A stretch of 64,000 nucleotides of DNA from Niallia sp. FSL W8-0635 (GTDB lineage: Bacteria > Bacillota > Bacilli > Bacillales > Cytobacillaceae): contig NZ_JBBOYD010000001.1 in the NCBI RefSeq assembly GCF_038007965.1, forward strand, positions 3,512,501 to 3,576,500. The letters are read 5' to 3'. Under the pieces are notes generated by a model. That model saw nothing but the letters and a program-made list of their open reading frames with translations, had not been told where the DNA came from and ran no database searches. Made by a program: the position numbers and the translations under genes. This document shows, one piece after another, positions 55,594-64,000 of the stretch. The first letter of the stretch is position 1. Each line of letters opens with the position of its first letter.

Positions 55594-56574
55594 ATGAGTG
55601 TCACAATTAAAGATATAGCTAAAACTGCTGGTGTAAGTTATTCTACAGTATCAAAGGCACTTCGAGATAGCCCATTAGTAAAAAAGCCTACGAAAGATCG
55701 AATTATAGCAGTGGCCAATGAATTAGGCTATCAGCCAAATGTGGCCGCTAGAAGTCTTGTATCAAAAAGATCATTTACAATTGGCGTTGTATGGCCAACC
55801 ATTGAACAAACCGTTCTTTCTACACTTATTACAACAATTAACAAGAAACTGGAGCAGCTTTCTTATACGACATTAATATCGATTAATGAAGTAGAGTCAG
55901 CTTTAAAAATCTTTAATCGTTATCAAGTGGATGCCATATTAGTATTTGATTCCAGTCAATCCATCGATTCCTATACATCAGATGTTCCTATTGTCACCTA
56001 TGGACTAGCAAACAAAGAAACAGTCTATCCCATCATTGATGTGAATCGTCTAAAATCTACTTACATTGCTGTGCAACACCTTCACAATATCGGGCATCGT
56101 TACATTAGCTATATTGGGGAAGTAGAAAAAGAAGAGCTGCAAAGAGAAAAGGTACAAGGCTTTACTCAAGCTATCTCCAATCTAGGATTACCATCTTTTC
56201 CAGATCAAATAGTGAAGGTACAAGATTTTGACCAATACGATGGCTACGAGGCTACTAAACAATTACTTGCTTCCACTAAACTACCAACCGCTATTCTCAC
56301 TGGTAGTCATGATCTTGCTCGAGGTGCCCTTCAAGCAATATACGAAAAGAAGCTCTCCATCCCAAATGATATTTCTATTATTAGTTATGATAATATTACA
56401 GCAATAGATCGTTTCGATACTCCATTGTCTACCGTAGGAGTACCATTAGATAAAATAAGTGATAAGATAATCGAAGTATTAATGAATGTTATAAGTGGCA
56501 AAGAAATTGAAACAACCATTTTTCTTGAACCAGAATTAAGAATAACAACTTCTTGTTCAACACCTTTAAAATGA
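55594..56574 (+). CDS. LacI-family transcriptional regulator
   Basis: A 326-residue LacI/GalR protein. The DNA-binding head reads VTIKDIAKTAGVSYSTVSKALRDSPLVKKPTKDRIIAVANELGYQPNVAARSLVSKRS. The effector domain follows from about residue 60 and ends in the usual IFLEPELRITTSCS. GGGGG lies about 8 bases before the ATG. It is convergent with the sugar-use cluster on its right, so it may control that cluster, but its only visible operator is its own. The effector is unknown. Confidence 0.87.
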   Translation: MSVTIKDIAKTAGVSYSTVSKALRDSPLVKKPTKDRIIAVANELGYQPNVAARSLVSKRSFTIGVVWPTIEQTVLSTLITTINKKLEQLSYTTLISINEVESALKIFNRYQVDAILVFDSSQSIDSYTSDVPIVTYGLANKETVYPIIDVNRLKSTYIAVQHLHNIGHRYISYIGEVEKEELQREKVQGFTQAISNLGLPSFPDQIVKVQDFDQYDGYEATKQLLASTKLPTAILTGSHDLARGALQAIYEKKLSIPNDISIISYDNITAIDRFDTPLSTVGVPLDKISDKIIEVLMNVISGKEIETTIFLEPELRITTSCSTPLK

Positions 56575-57174
56575 GGGTTCCTTGGATTATGGGATCAAAC
56601 TCACTCCCTTTTAATTAAGGTGTCTTATCCTGAATCGAGTAAACTGCAAAAGGAAAATAAGTGGAGATTTTCCAGTTATATACAGAATAGAGCTCATTTC
56701 AGGGTAAATAAGGGTAGGTTAATGCAAAGCAAAACCTACCATTTTCATATTTTTCGAGTCAATAGGCGGAAGCTCTCCGTCTATTTTAGCTTTTTTAAAT
56801 AATAATTACCAAATAAGCGAAATTTTTCCGTTTATTTTTCAACTCAGGTGCTTAACCTTATCTCCCAACCGATAAGTGCGAACTCTCTCGATTCTAGATG
56901 AGGGAATCCGCAGCAAAGATCAATAAAATTGGTACTCAAAATGGTACTACAAATGACAGTAGACTTGACCGTCTTTCTTAATTGTACAATACTTATTGTC
57001 CATCTTAATAATGATGTCAATCGCTATGACAAAGTTAATGAAATTTCGTAGAAACGTTGATAAATAAGGAAAAAGACGTATGCCAATTCATACGCCAATT
57101 CTTGTGTCATTTAATAAGAATGCACCCGAAAATGGAACCCTTTACCATGTTAGTTTCCTCGTTTTTTCTTGTAG
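56575..57174. other. Intergenic region with stacked terminator-like hairpins
   Basis: No convincing gene is seen in 600 bases. GGTAGGTT pairs with AACCTACC (56713-56740), followed by a T-rich tract, a probable terminator of the LacI gene. Two further short hairpins follow: ATAGGCGGA with TCCGTCTAT (56761-56785), and an AATAAGCG/CGTTTATT copy (about 56813-56840), each with T runs. On the right side nothing is recognisable; a long plus-strand frame lies opposite the yesL end. Confidence 0.5.
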
Positions 57175-57813
57175 CTACTTATTCGCTTTTACTAAATCCA
57201 TTTGTCCCTGATTATTTATTTTTAAAAATCCTCTATAAGCGGGCCACATGACAATTACGCCAATTACACTCATACTAAAAAATAGTAAAGTTGCCGGAAG
57301 CTTCATATATACAAAGGTAACAGCAACACAGCCTAAAATGATTACTATTGTTCCCCCAATATTGGTTATCCCTAATATCAGAGCATACTTCACATATTGA
57401 AAGCCTTTGAGCTCGAAATGAACATAGGTCGGGATCAGATATAGAATAGTGATTAAGTAAAAAAGACTTAAAATACCAAAAATGATTAGGATGCTTTTAG
57501 AAAGGAGAGAATTGATGGAACTGAAATAATAGATATCTACAGCTAAAACAAAGCCAATTATTCCTAGCACAAGACCGATAACATTTATGCCGACAAAATC
57601 GCGCTTATAGCATTGCCAAAATGTTTGAAAGATAGAAATATCCTTATTTCCCATTATCCATTTCCTTATGACAGTAAATAGTGCTACTGTTGCAGGAAAC
57701 ACGCCTAAAATAATGCCACCTAACAATGAAAATCCAATCCATAAAAGATTTAAATAGGCTAATTTCATAATCATATCTGACCCACGATAAATACTATTGG
57801 CAAATCCGCTCAC
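57175..57813 (-). CDS. YesL family (DUF624) membrane protein
   Basis: A 212-residue protein with about five transmembrane helices. The family phrase is MKLAYLNLLWIGFSLLGGIILGVFPATVALFTVIRKW near the N-terminus. YesL-type proteins accompany carbohydrate ABC transporters and glycosidases in Bacillus; their molecular role is unknown. GTG start at 57813, with AGGGGG 10 bases upstream, gives MSGFANSIYRG, which fits the family; the frame is open for eight codons more. Last gene of the leftward sugar cluster. Confidence 0.8.
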   Translation of the reverse strand: MSGFANSIYRGSDMIMKLAYLNLLWIGFSLLGGIILGVFPATVALFTVIRKWIMGNKDISIFQTFWQCYKRDFVGINVIGLVLGIIGFVLAVDIYYFSSINSLLSKSILIIFGILSLFYLITILYLIPTYVHFELKGFQYVKYALILGITNIGGTIVIILGCVAVTFVYMKLPATLLFFSMSVIGVIVMWPAYRGFLKINNQGQMDLVKANK

Positions 57814-57883
57814 TTTTTTGCATCCCCCTTCAACCATCCAATAAAGCTAGCACTATTTTAATCTAGTAATCAACATGATTAAA

Positions 57884-59170
57884 CTAAAATTTCACTAAGG
57901 AATCTAATTTAACAGGCTTTCCAGTTTTAATGGAAATATTTCCCGCAATTCCTGTTAGGATGGATTTCACACCATCAATATGTGTGGCTGCACGATTAAA
58001 TCGATCCTCGACTGGCTCACCAAATATATCGCGAAGTAATACTGGATCTCCCCCACCGTGTCCTCCTTCTCCTTCTTCTATTTCCACTTCATAAGGCTTT
58101 CCTAGCATTGGGTGAACCGTAATAGATTTTGAGGATAATGCCCCTTCTTCTTCTTTATTTCCACCAGAATTGACATATGATTTTTCTACTACATTTACTT
58201 CTATTCTGCCCTTTGTTCCATTAAAGGCAACATTAAAGCCTTCCCAAGGTGCATAAGCATGTAAGGAATAAGTAAGAATCGCTTTATTTTTATACTTAGC
58301 GATTAAACCTAAAGTGTCTTCTGTGCTAATTCCATCTCCAAAAACGCTTTGATCGCGCTGATATCCATCTTCCTTTTCAGCATGCAGATACATTTCCTTT
58401 AAATGCTCATTTTCCTCTAAATGCAAAGCAAAATGATCTGATTTTGCATATTCACTTCCATATGCCCTTTGATAGAATTGGGTCTCCCCTCTCTTTTCGG
58501 CATTTTCTCTTCCGTAAAACATTAAGTCACCCATTGCTAAAACAGTGTCTGGATAAGATTGCAACCAGAAATTGACGAGATCGAAATGATGGGTCGATTT
58601 ATGAACAAGTAACCCCCCACTATTTCGTTTGTCACGATGCCATCTTCTAAAATAATCCGCTCCATGCTCTGTATTAAGAAGCCATTCAAAATGTACTGCA
58701 TGAACATCCCCGATGACACCATCTTCAATTAGCTCTCTTATTTTCGTATTATGCGGGGCATACCGATAGTTAAATGTTACACGCAGCTTTCTATTTGTAC
58801 GTTCAACCGCCTCTAAAATAGATTGCGCTTTTTCTTCATCAATCGTCAAAGGCTTTTCAGTAATGACATCACATCCCATTTCCATAGCCTTTATTATATA
58901 TGTATGATGCGTCCGATCCATCGTCGTAACGATACAATAATCTGGTTTTAGTTCTTCTAGCATTTCTTCAAATTTGTCTGCTTTATACGTTGGAACAGCT
59001 TTATAATCATACTTCGTTGCTAATAAATGATTCGCATAATCCATTCTCGTTTGATTCAAATCACAAAAACCTACTAAATCAGCTGTTTCTCTAAAATCAC
59101 GGGCAATTGCACCATAAAAAAACTCTGCTCTTCCTCCAGTTCCTACTAATGCATATGTTTTTTTAGTCAT
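57884..59170 (-). CDS. Gfo/Idh/MocA family oxidoreductase
   Basis: A 428-residue NAD(P)-dependent sugar oxidoreductase. The Rossmann motif is YALVGTGGRAEFFYGAI and the diagnostic EKPLT (DVITEKPLTIDEEKA) carries the catalytic lysine. The C-terminal domain has GGLLVHKSTHHFDLVNFW, with a His of the active site, and a Gly/Glu-rich EEGEGGHGGGDPVLL segment. GGAGG lies upstream. The family oxidises or epimerises sugars, and some members act as glycosidases by a redox route. It lies 20 bases after the GH43 gene, so it probably acts on a monosaccharide released by the neighbouring hydrolases. Confidence 0.85.
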   Translation of the reverse strand: MTKKTYALVGTGGRAEFFYGAIARDFRETADLVGFCDLNQTRMDYANHLLATKYDYKAVPTYKADKFEEMLEELKPDYCIVTTMDRTHHTYIIKAMEMGCDVITEKPLTIDEEKAQSILEAVERTNRKLRVTFNYRYAPHNTKIRELIEDGVIGDVHAVHFEWLLNTEHGADYFRRWHRDKRNSGGLLVHKSTHHFDLVNFWLQSYPDTVLAMGDLMFYGRENAEKRGETQFYQRAYGSEYAKSDHFALHLEENEHLKEMYLHAEKEDGYQRDQSVFGDGISTEDTLGLIAKYKNKAILTYSLHAYAPWEGFNVAFNGTKGRIEVNVVEKSYVNSGGNKEEEGALSSKSITVHPMLGKPYEVEIEEGEGGHGGGDPVLLRDIFGEPVEDRFNRAATHIDGVKSILTGIAGNISIKTGKPVKLDSLVKF

Positions 59171-59190
59171 GTTTCATCATCCTCCTAAAT

Positions 59191-60108
59191 CTATCTTTTG
59201 TTAAACTTACACTCACTCGCACCCATCACTTTGATTCTTCCATTATCATTAATTTCTATGTCTAAGAACAGTGGACGTTCATTCGGTGTGTCATTAGGAG
59301 CATGTAGGGTTAACTTGAAATCTCCTTCAAAGGTTTGAAAAATCATTCCATGTCCACCATTATTCTGATAGATTGCTTCGGAATCATGCTCCCATGGTCC
59401 TTGAATAGTACCAGTCCTAGACCGTGAAACACCTTGTGCATAGACATTATTGATAAAACTCGCCCATAGCATTCCTAATTCTCCGTTAGGAAGTGTGATG
59501 ACAAATGGACCATCTGTCACATAATTGTTTCGCCCTGGAAATCTTTTGTGTTGAAAAGAAGTTGGCCATCTTGCATCCGAAGCATGGAATAGAATAATAG
59601 GATCTTTAATCACATCTATTAAATTATCTTGAAGCTGCACGGCACAAATTTGCCCATCACTAACCTGAACCCATTCATGGCAAAACACTAGCCAAGGTTT
59701 TCCATTCTTATCGATAAATAACGTCCCATCTAATGAATACCAATTTTCAGGTGTTAAAGGTGAAGTGTTATGGGGTTTAAACGGTCCCATAAGCTGATTC
59801 GATACGAGGACGCCTGTTCCTCTACAACCATTATCTTTTCTAAGAAAGGTTGCAAACATATAGTATTTTCCTTTATATTCATGTACTTCTGGCGCCCAAA
59901 AATTTTCTTCCGAATAAAAGTCTTCCTCTGGACGAAATACTGGATAAGGTCCTTCCCAATTTTCTAAATCAGGACTTACATAAACATCAAAGCCTGTTCC
60001 TTTTCCCCAAATATTTTTATCCGTACTGCCAAATAAATAATAATTCCCTGACTTTTGATCTGGAAATATAAACGGATCACGTATTTGGATATCTTGTGTT
60101 TTTACCAT
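59191..60108 (-). CDS. GH43-family glycoside hydrolase
   Basis: A 305-residue five-bladed beta-propeller enzyme. Motifs of clan GH-F are visible: IQIRDPFIFPD (general base Asp), FWAPEVHEYKGKYYMFATF, WYSLDGTLFIDKNGKPWLVF and CHEWVQVSDGQI (candidate acid Glu), then FVITLPNGELGMLWASF. There is no signal peptide, so it acts in the cytosol on imported oligosaccharides, arabinose- or xylose-type by family. Start at MVKTQDIQIRDP, with GGTGG at normal spacing; the frame extends 22 codons upstream into the preceding gene. Confidence 0.83.
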   Translation of the reverse strand: MVKTQDIQIRDPFIFPDQKSGNYYLFGSTDKNIWGKGTGFDVYVSPDLENWEGPYPVFRPEEDFYSEENFWAPEVHEYKGKYYMFATFLRKDNGCRGTGVLVSNQLMGPFKPHNTSPLTPENWYSLDGTLFIDKNGKPWLVFCHEWVQVSDGQICAVQLQDNLIDVIKDPIILFHASDARWPTSFQHKRFPGRNNYVTDGPFVITLPNGELGMLWASFINNVYAQGVSRSRTGTIQGPWEHDSEAIYQNNGGHGMIFQTFEGDFKLTLHAPNDTPNERPLFLDIEINDNGRIKVMGASECKFNKR

Positions 60109-60134
60109 GCTTTTTCCCACCATTCTAAGTAAAC

Positions 60135-62186
60135 TTACAAAATAGGATGTAGCCCTTCCCACTTTACTTGCCATGTTCCATCTTGCGGAAATCCTTTTAT
60201 ATGTTGATCTTCATTTCCTCGCCACCCACATGCCATCATAGCTACAGCAGTTAATAGCCCACCATTTCCCGGTAAATAACAAGATAAACTACTATTTTGA
60301 TAGTTATGCCCATTTGGTAAATACATATTTTTCACTTTATCCATTAATAGAAAATCAACTGCTCTTTCACTATCACCAAGGCGTGCTGCTGTCATTGCAC
60401 ACATAGGAAAGTCCCATCCCCAGGCAGTTTCCCATTGCCATTCTTTTTCTACACGTTCTAGTGTTTGTTTCATTACTAGAGGATCAATTAAGGTGCCTTC
60501 TAGTATTCCAAGTGCTGCCACCATGGATGGATGATCGTGATTAAACTGTGTAAAGGTATCCACGCAATTTTCATGGGCTAAATACACTCCATCTATTTGA
60601 TGTGGTTTTGCTACTGCTCTCGCTACCTCTATCCATTTAGGATTAGCTTTTCTTCCTAACCTCTCCACCCATTCAGTGGCAACTTCTAAACCATATTTCC
60701 AATACTCTAATTCATATGGTGGATTTAAACTTATTGCTGGATCATGACACTCCTGCGCTGGAATTAATGGAGGTCCTAATATATATGCCTCTTTGTCTTT
60801 ATCCCATACTGCAAAAGATGCCATAAAGTCAGCTGTTTCTATAATAACTTCTTCCCATCTTACTAATAGCTCTTCCTTTGGATTAGCTTGATAACATAAT
60901 TCAGCTAAGGCGATTGGATGTGGTTGCTGCCAAATCAAAAGAGGTGCAATTGGTGATGGACTTTGTTTGCCATCCACTCCAATCATTTTTGGCCATCGCC
61001 CCCCTTCATAGCCTTGCTCTTTAGCTAAGTCTTTTGCAATAGAAAGATGTGATACATACCAATCCATCGCTTTTTCAACGATTGATTCACGCCCCCATAA
61101 TGCAAAATGAGCGACATGCCACCAATGCATTTCCAAATGGAACTTTCCAAACCAGCTATTATACATATAACCAGTTTCCTGTGGCGGTGCAGTTCCACTA
61201 TCATGAATGGCAGTTAAAAATTGCGAGAAGACCACTCTCCGTTCAAGTTCATTCGCTCTCGAATCAGTGCTTCCAGAAAAATCAATCGCTCCACCGCTAT
61301 TCCAAAATTCTTCCCAATGATTCTTACTAGCGGAAAAAATTCGATCATAGGAGTGATTTGTTGGTGCGTGTTCAGCAAAGCTCATGGAAAAGGAAAATTC
61401 CGCTGTCTTATTATCAGGAATAAGCACATATCGCATATTGCTATCTTTGGTTAATTGCCCACCCGACCATGTCCAGCCTACCTCATAACTATCTTCATCC
61501 ATTTGTCTACGTAAAAAAACAGATGACTCCGTTTGTCTCAGCACCTCTATTTGATCTATGGAATATTCCTTTGGAAAAATCGATTCTTCCCATTTCACCG
61601 ATGTCATTTCTGGCGAGGGGAATGACAAGGTTATTTGTAATTGACTAAGTGAAATCAAAGGAGAACATATATGAACACCAATTTCATCTGATTCAGGATG
61701 ACAAATCGTTACAACAGAAACAGGTTTATTTTCTAAATAAAAGGTGCTTAATAGAGTCCCTTCCCATAGATTTAACTCTTGGTCAATATTGTAAATATCA
61801 TTCATATTCGCTTCCTGGTTATCTTCCTTTAATAAACGAAAGCCAATGATACCAAGATGGACACGATGTGGATTCTGCCTCAGCCAATGATAGGCTTCTT
61901 CCTCTTGCTCCTTAGGAAACAATGGATATTCTACCACTCGGCCATATGTATCCAACCTTTGCTGAGTAAGCTGTTCTTTCCTATACAAATCTCTTCCACC
62001 AGAGGAATGCCATCCCCATTCGGATTGTGTTCCAAGTGGTACCTGATATTCTTTCGGGAAGGATTGCAGCCCTGTTATATCTGCCGAAAAGGCAAAGCTT
62101 CCATTCCCAACGGCTAATGGCGCTAGACTTTCTATTCGTTTATATTTAGGATTATGTCTTGATACTACAGCCTTACGATTAATCAT
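60135..62186 (-). CDS. Six-hairpin glycosidase-like protein, family unassigned
   Basis: A 683-residue protein with an N-terminal beta-sandwich (LAPLAVGNGSFAFSADITG opening) and a C-terminal (alpha/alpha)6-barrel-like region. The barrel contains HWWHVAHFALWGRESIVEKAMDWYV, LIPAQECHDPAISLNPPYELEYWKYGLEVA and ETAWGWDFPMCAMTAARLGD. The layout recalls GH65/GH95-type enzymes, but the usual catalytic motifs of those families are not obvious. Candidate acids are the Glu in PAQECHDP and the Glu/Asp in ETAWGWD. No signal peptide, so cytosolic. GAGGTG lies 8 bases before the ATG. It is 26 bases before the GH43 gene in the same operon. Confidence 0.7.
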   Translation of the reverse strand: MINRKAVVSRHNPKYKRIESLAPLAVGNGSFAFSADITGLQSFPKEYQVPLGTQSEWGWHSSGGRDLYRKEQLTQQRLDTYGRVVEYPLFPKEQEEEAYHWLRQNPHRVHLGIIGFRLLKEDNQEANMNDIYNIDQELNLWEGTLLSTFYLENKPVSVVTICHPESDEIGVHICSPLISLSQLQITLSFPSPEMTSVKWEESIFPKEYSIDQIEVLRQTESSVFLRRQMDEDSYEVGWTWSGGQLTKDSNMRYVLIPDNKTAEFSFSMSFAEHAPTNHSYDRIFSASKNHWEEFWNSGGAIDFSGSTDSRANELERRVVFSQFLTAIHDSGTAPPQETGYMYNSWFGKFHLEMHWWHVAHFALWGRESIVEKAMDWYVSHLSIAKDLAKEQGYEGGRWPKMIGVDGKQSPSPIAPLLIWQQPHPIALAELCYQANPKEELLVRWEEVIIETADFMASFAVWDKDKEAYILGPPLIPAQECHDPAISLNPPYELEYWKYGLEVATEWVERLGRKANPKWIEVARAVAKPHQIDGVYLAHENCVDTFTQFNHDHPSMVAALGILEGTLIDPLVMKQTLERVEKEWQWETAWGWDFPMCAMTAARLGDSERAVDFLLMDKVKNMYLPNGHNYQNSSLSCYLPGNGGLLTAVAMMACGWRGNEDQHIKGFPQDGTWQVKWEGLHPIL

Positions 62187-62226
62187 ATGAATAGCACCTC
62201 TTTAAAAATTGTAAAGGAGTCCCAAC

Positions 62227-63069
62227 TTATCCCTTAATCCCAGTAGTCGCAATACCTTCCACGATGTATTTTTGAAAGATAAAGAAAATAATCGTAATTG
62301 GAAGTATAGACAGAATGGACATCGCAAACATCGGTCCCCAAGCAGATTGGCCTTGTGAATCTAAGAAAAGTTTAAGTCCTAATGTCACCGTATAATTCGA
62401 TGTAGTATTTAAGTAAAGCATTTGACTAAAGAAGTCATCCCATGTCCATATAAAAGAGAAAATAGCCGTTGTAATAAGAACTGGTGTTGCAAGCGGAAGA
62501 ATGATTCGGAAATAAATACGAACAATACCACACCCATCCATAATCGCACTTTCATCTAAATCTCTTGGAATTCCACGAATAAACTGCACCATTAAAAAGA
62601 TAAAAAAGGCTTCTGTTGCAAAAAACTTAGGAACCGTTAACGGTAAAAATGTATCGATCCAATCAAGATAGTGGAAGATGGCATATTGTGGTACCAAGGT
62701 AACATGAACAGGAAGCATTAAAGTTGTAAGCATACAAACAAACCATACTTTTTTAAGCGGGAATTGTAATCTAGCAAATGCATAAGCTACCATTGAACAA
62801 GAGATAAGGTTTGCGACAACATTAATGCTACTTAACAATAAGGAATTCTTAAAAAATGTAGCAAAGCTTAAATCCTGGATAACGTACCAGCCTCTAGCAT
62901 AGTTTTCGAGTGTAAATTCCTTTGGCCATAATCCTTGCTGGCTAAAGATGAGTGCTTCTGGCTTCAACGAGCTAGAAAGGAGCCATAGGACTGGATATAG
63001 CATAAGGATTCCTATGAGACTTACAAATAGATAAACAAAAGCTCTTTGTATTCTTCTCTTTACAATCAT
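62227..63069 (-). CDS. Sugar ABC transporter permease (MalG type)
   Basis: A 280-residue permease with six transmembrane segments. The EAA loop is DESAIMDGCGIVRIYFRIILPLATPVLITT, as in MalG-type CUT1 transporters. GGGGGG lies upstream of the ATG, inside the end of the preceding permease gene, from which it is separated by 3 bases. With the MalF-type partner it imports an oligosaccharide, probably the substrate of the glycosidases downstream. The ATPase is not encoded here; a shared MsmX-type ATPase is likely, as in Bacillus. Confidence 0.9.
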   Translation of the reverse strand: MIVKRRIQRAFVYLFVSLIGILMLYPVLWLLSSSLKPEALIFSQQGLWPKEFTLENYARGWYVIQDLSFATFFKNSLLLSSINVVANLISCSMVAYAFARLQFPLKKVWFVCMLTTLMLPVHVTLVPQYAIFHYLDWIDTFLPLTVPKFFATEAFFIFLMVQFIRGIPRDLDESAIMDGCGIVRIYFRIILPLATPVLITTAIFSFIWTWDDFFSQMLYLNTTSNYTVTLGLKLFLDSQGQSAWGPMFAMSILSILPITIIFFIFQKYIVEGIATTGIKG

Positions 63070-63072
63070 CTG

Positions 63073-63975
63073 CTATTTCCCCCCTGCATCTTCGTAATAC
63101 ACCCAATATCTAGAAGTGATAAATAGAATTCCTGTAATGATTGCCAATACAAGCACAAGTATCCAAGCCATTGCAGCTGCATAGCCCATATTAAAAAAGG
63201 AAAAGCCGTTTTGATAAAGGTAAAGCGTATAAAATAAAGTAGAGTTAATCGGTCCTCCAGTTCCTCCACTAATAATATAAGCAGATGTGAACGCTTGTAG
63301 TGACTTAATAACTTCCATTACGAGGTTAAAGAAGATAACTGGTGATAGCATTGGCATCGTAATATGGATAAAGGACTGAAATTTATTAGCTCCATCTATT
63401 TCTGCTGCCTCATATAAGTTTTCCGGTATTTGCTTTAGACCAGCTAGGAAAATTATCATAGAAGCACCGAATTGCCAAATAGATAAAATTACTAATGTGT
63501 ACAAGGCATAATCAGGATGGGAAATCCAGGCTTTACCCTGTATCCCAAAAAGAGCTAAAAAGGAATTAACTAAGCCATTCGAATCGAACATATTGCGCCA
63601 GAGAATAGCAATCGCAACACTACCACCTAGTAAAGAAGGCAAATAGTAAATCGTTCGATAGATCCCAATTCCCTTTAATCCCTTTTTCAGTAAAAGAGCT
63701 ACTAGCAATGCAGAAAGTAATTGAGTTGGGACAGATAACACAACATATTTAGCTGTTACGTGAACAGAATCCCAAAAATTATCGTCATCAAAAAACATAT
63801 TTTTATAGTTTTCTAAACCAATCCATTCTGGTGCATTTAACAAATTATAATGGGTAAAAGATAAATACAATGATGCAATCATCGGACCTAATACCAAACC
63901 GAAAAAACCGATGAGCCAGGGTGTTAAAAAACCGTATGCAATCAGACTATTTTTCGTTTTCGCTCGTAATGACAT
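63073..63975 (-). CDS. Sugar ABC transporter permease (MalF type)
   Basis: A 300-residue CUT1 permease with six transmembrane segments; opening LIAYGFLTPWLIGFFGLVLGPMIASLYLSFTHYN and EAA loop YEAAEIDGANKFQSFIHITMPMLSPVIFF. GAGGGGG lies upstream of the ATG at 63975, close to the window edge. The substrate-binding lipoprotein gene that usually precedes these permeases should lie just beyond the right edge. Confidence 0.9.
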   Translation of the reverse strand: MSLRAKTKNSLIAYGFLTPWLIGFFGLVLGPMIASLYLSFTHYNLLNAPEWIGLENYKNMFFDDDNFWDSVHVTAKYVVLSVPTQLLSALLVALLLKKGLKGIGIYRTIYYLPSLLGGSVAIAILWRNMFDSNGLVNSFLALFGIQGKAWISHPDYALYTLVILSIWQFGASMIIFLAGLKQIPENLYEAAEIDGANKFQSFIHITMPMLSPVIFFNLVMEVIKSLQAFTSAYIISGGTGGPINSTLFYTLYLYQNGFSFFNMGYAAAMAWILVLVLAIITGILFITSRYWVYYEDAGGK

Positions 63976-64000
63976 CCCTATCCCCCTCTATTAATCTAGT

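Noticed and set aside
56575..56802. 60-codon plus-strand frame after the LacI gene
   Set aside because: It overlaps the hairpins that probably end LacI transcription and shows no ribosome-binding site or family resemblance.

Overview
The window is chromosomal DNA from a low-GC, spore-forming Firmicute of the Bacillaceae (Bacillus/Niallia-like). Evidence: strong GGAGG ribosome-binding sites, frequent TTG/GTG starts, spore-coat and YuzL-type genes, a SAM-I riboswitch, HxlR/HemAT/YhcR-type genes, and a gene order from suf to yusN that matches the Bacillus subtilis yur-yus region. I see no rRNA, tRNA, CRISPR array, prophage or intact insertion sequence. The species cannot be fixed from this sequence alone.

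Layout. 1-2.5 kb: a ROK repressor, an MFS transporter and the start of a VOC protein, all leftward, behind two identical-arm palindromic operators. 2.6-7.8 kb: the sufCDSUB Fe-S assembly operon. 8.3-11.2 kb: the metNPQ methionine importer under a SAM-I riboswitch, with a ~105-nt long hairpin at its 3' end. 11.4-18.1 kb: yusD, yusE, yusF, gcvH, yusI, then fadN and fadE with a FadR-like box; the thiolase gene fadA that normally sits between them is absent. 18.2-19.5 kb: small spore genes and a DUF2573 gene behind a near-consensus Fur box. 19.7-31.8 kb: a RodA/FtsW paralogue, a chemoreceptor without a sensor ectodomain, a tcyABC-type cystine importer, a permuted NlpC/P60-like protein, a fructokinase-like enzyme, UppP, an AI-2E-family protein and an amino-acid permease.

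31.8-32.2 kb: a structured intergenic repeat bounded by inverted GCTGGGACA ends. 32.2-41.4 kb: a MarR-regulated MMPL/RND exporter, a hotdog thioesterase, an alpha-1,6-glucosidase with its LacI regulator, and the ribulose monophosphate (formaldehyde) genes hxlA-hxlB with divergent hxlR. 41.5-50.1 kb: HemAT, a membrane protein with a Cys/Ser/Gly-rich tail, and a class D sortase next to a 1770-residue YhcR-like surface nuclease/nucleotidase ending in LPNTA. Unlike the YhcR I know, this protein carries two tandem 5'-nucleotidase modules. 50.3-55.4 kb: a Na/Pi cotransporter, a YoaK protein, an ABC-F protein and a 45-codon orphan gene. The ABC-F gene is preceded by a 9-codon leader peptide and a strong terminator, which together look like a ribosome-mediated attenuator. 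55.5-64 kb: a LacI regulator with its own operator, then a convergent sugar cluster (two ABC permeases, an unassigned glycosidase-like protein, a GH43 enzyme, a Gfo/Idh/MocA oxidoreductase, YesL) that continues past the right edge.

The items most worth following are the ABC-F attenuator, the duplicated nucleotidase surface protein with its sortase, the missing fadA, the Fur box at a DUF2573 gene, the Cys-rich-tail protein and the 31.8-kb repeat. Start codons were chosen by ribosome-binding-site position, so several are shorter than the longest open frame. No database search or folding calculation was run.
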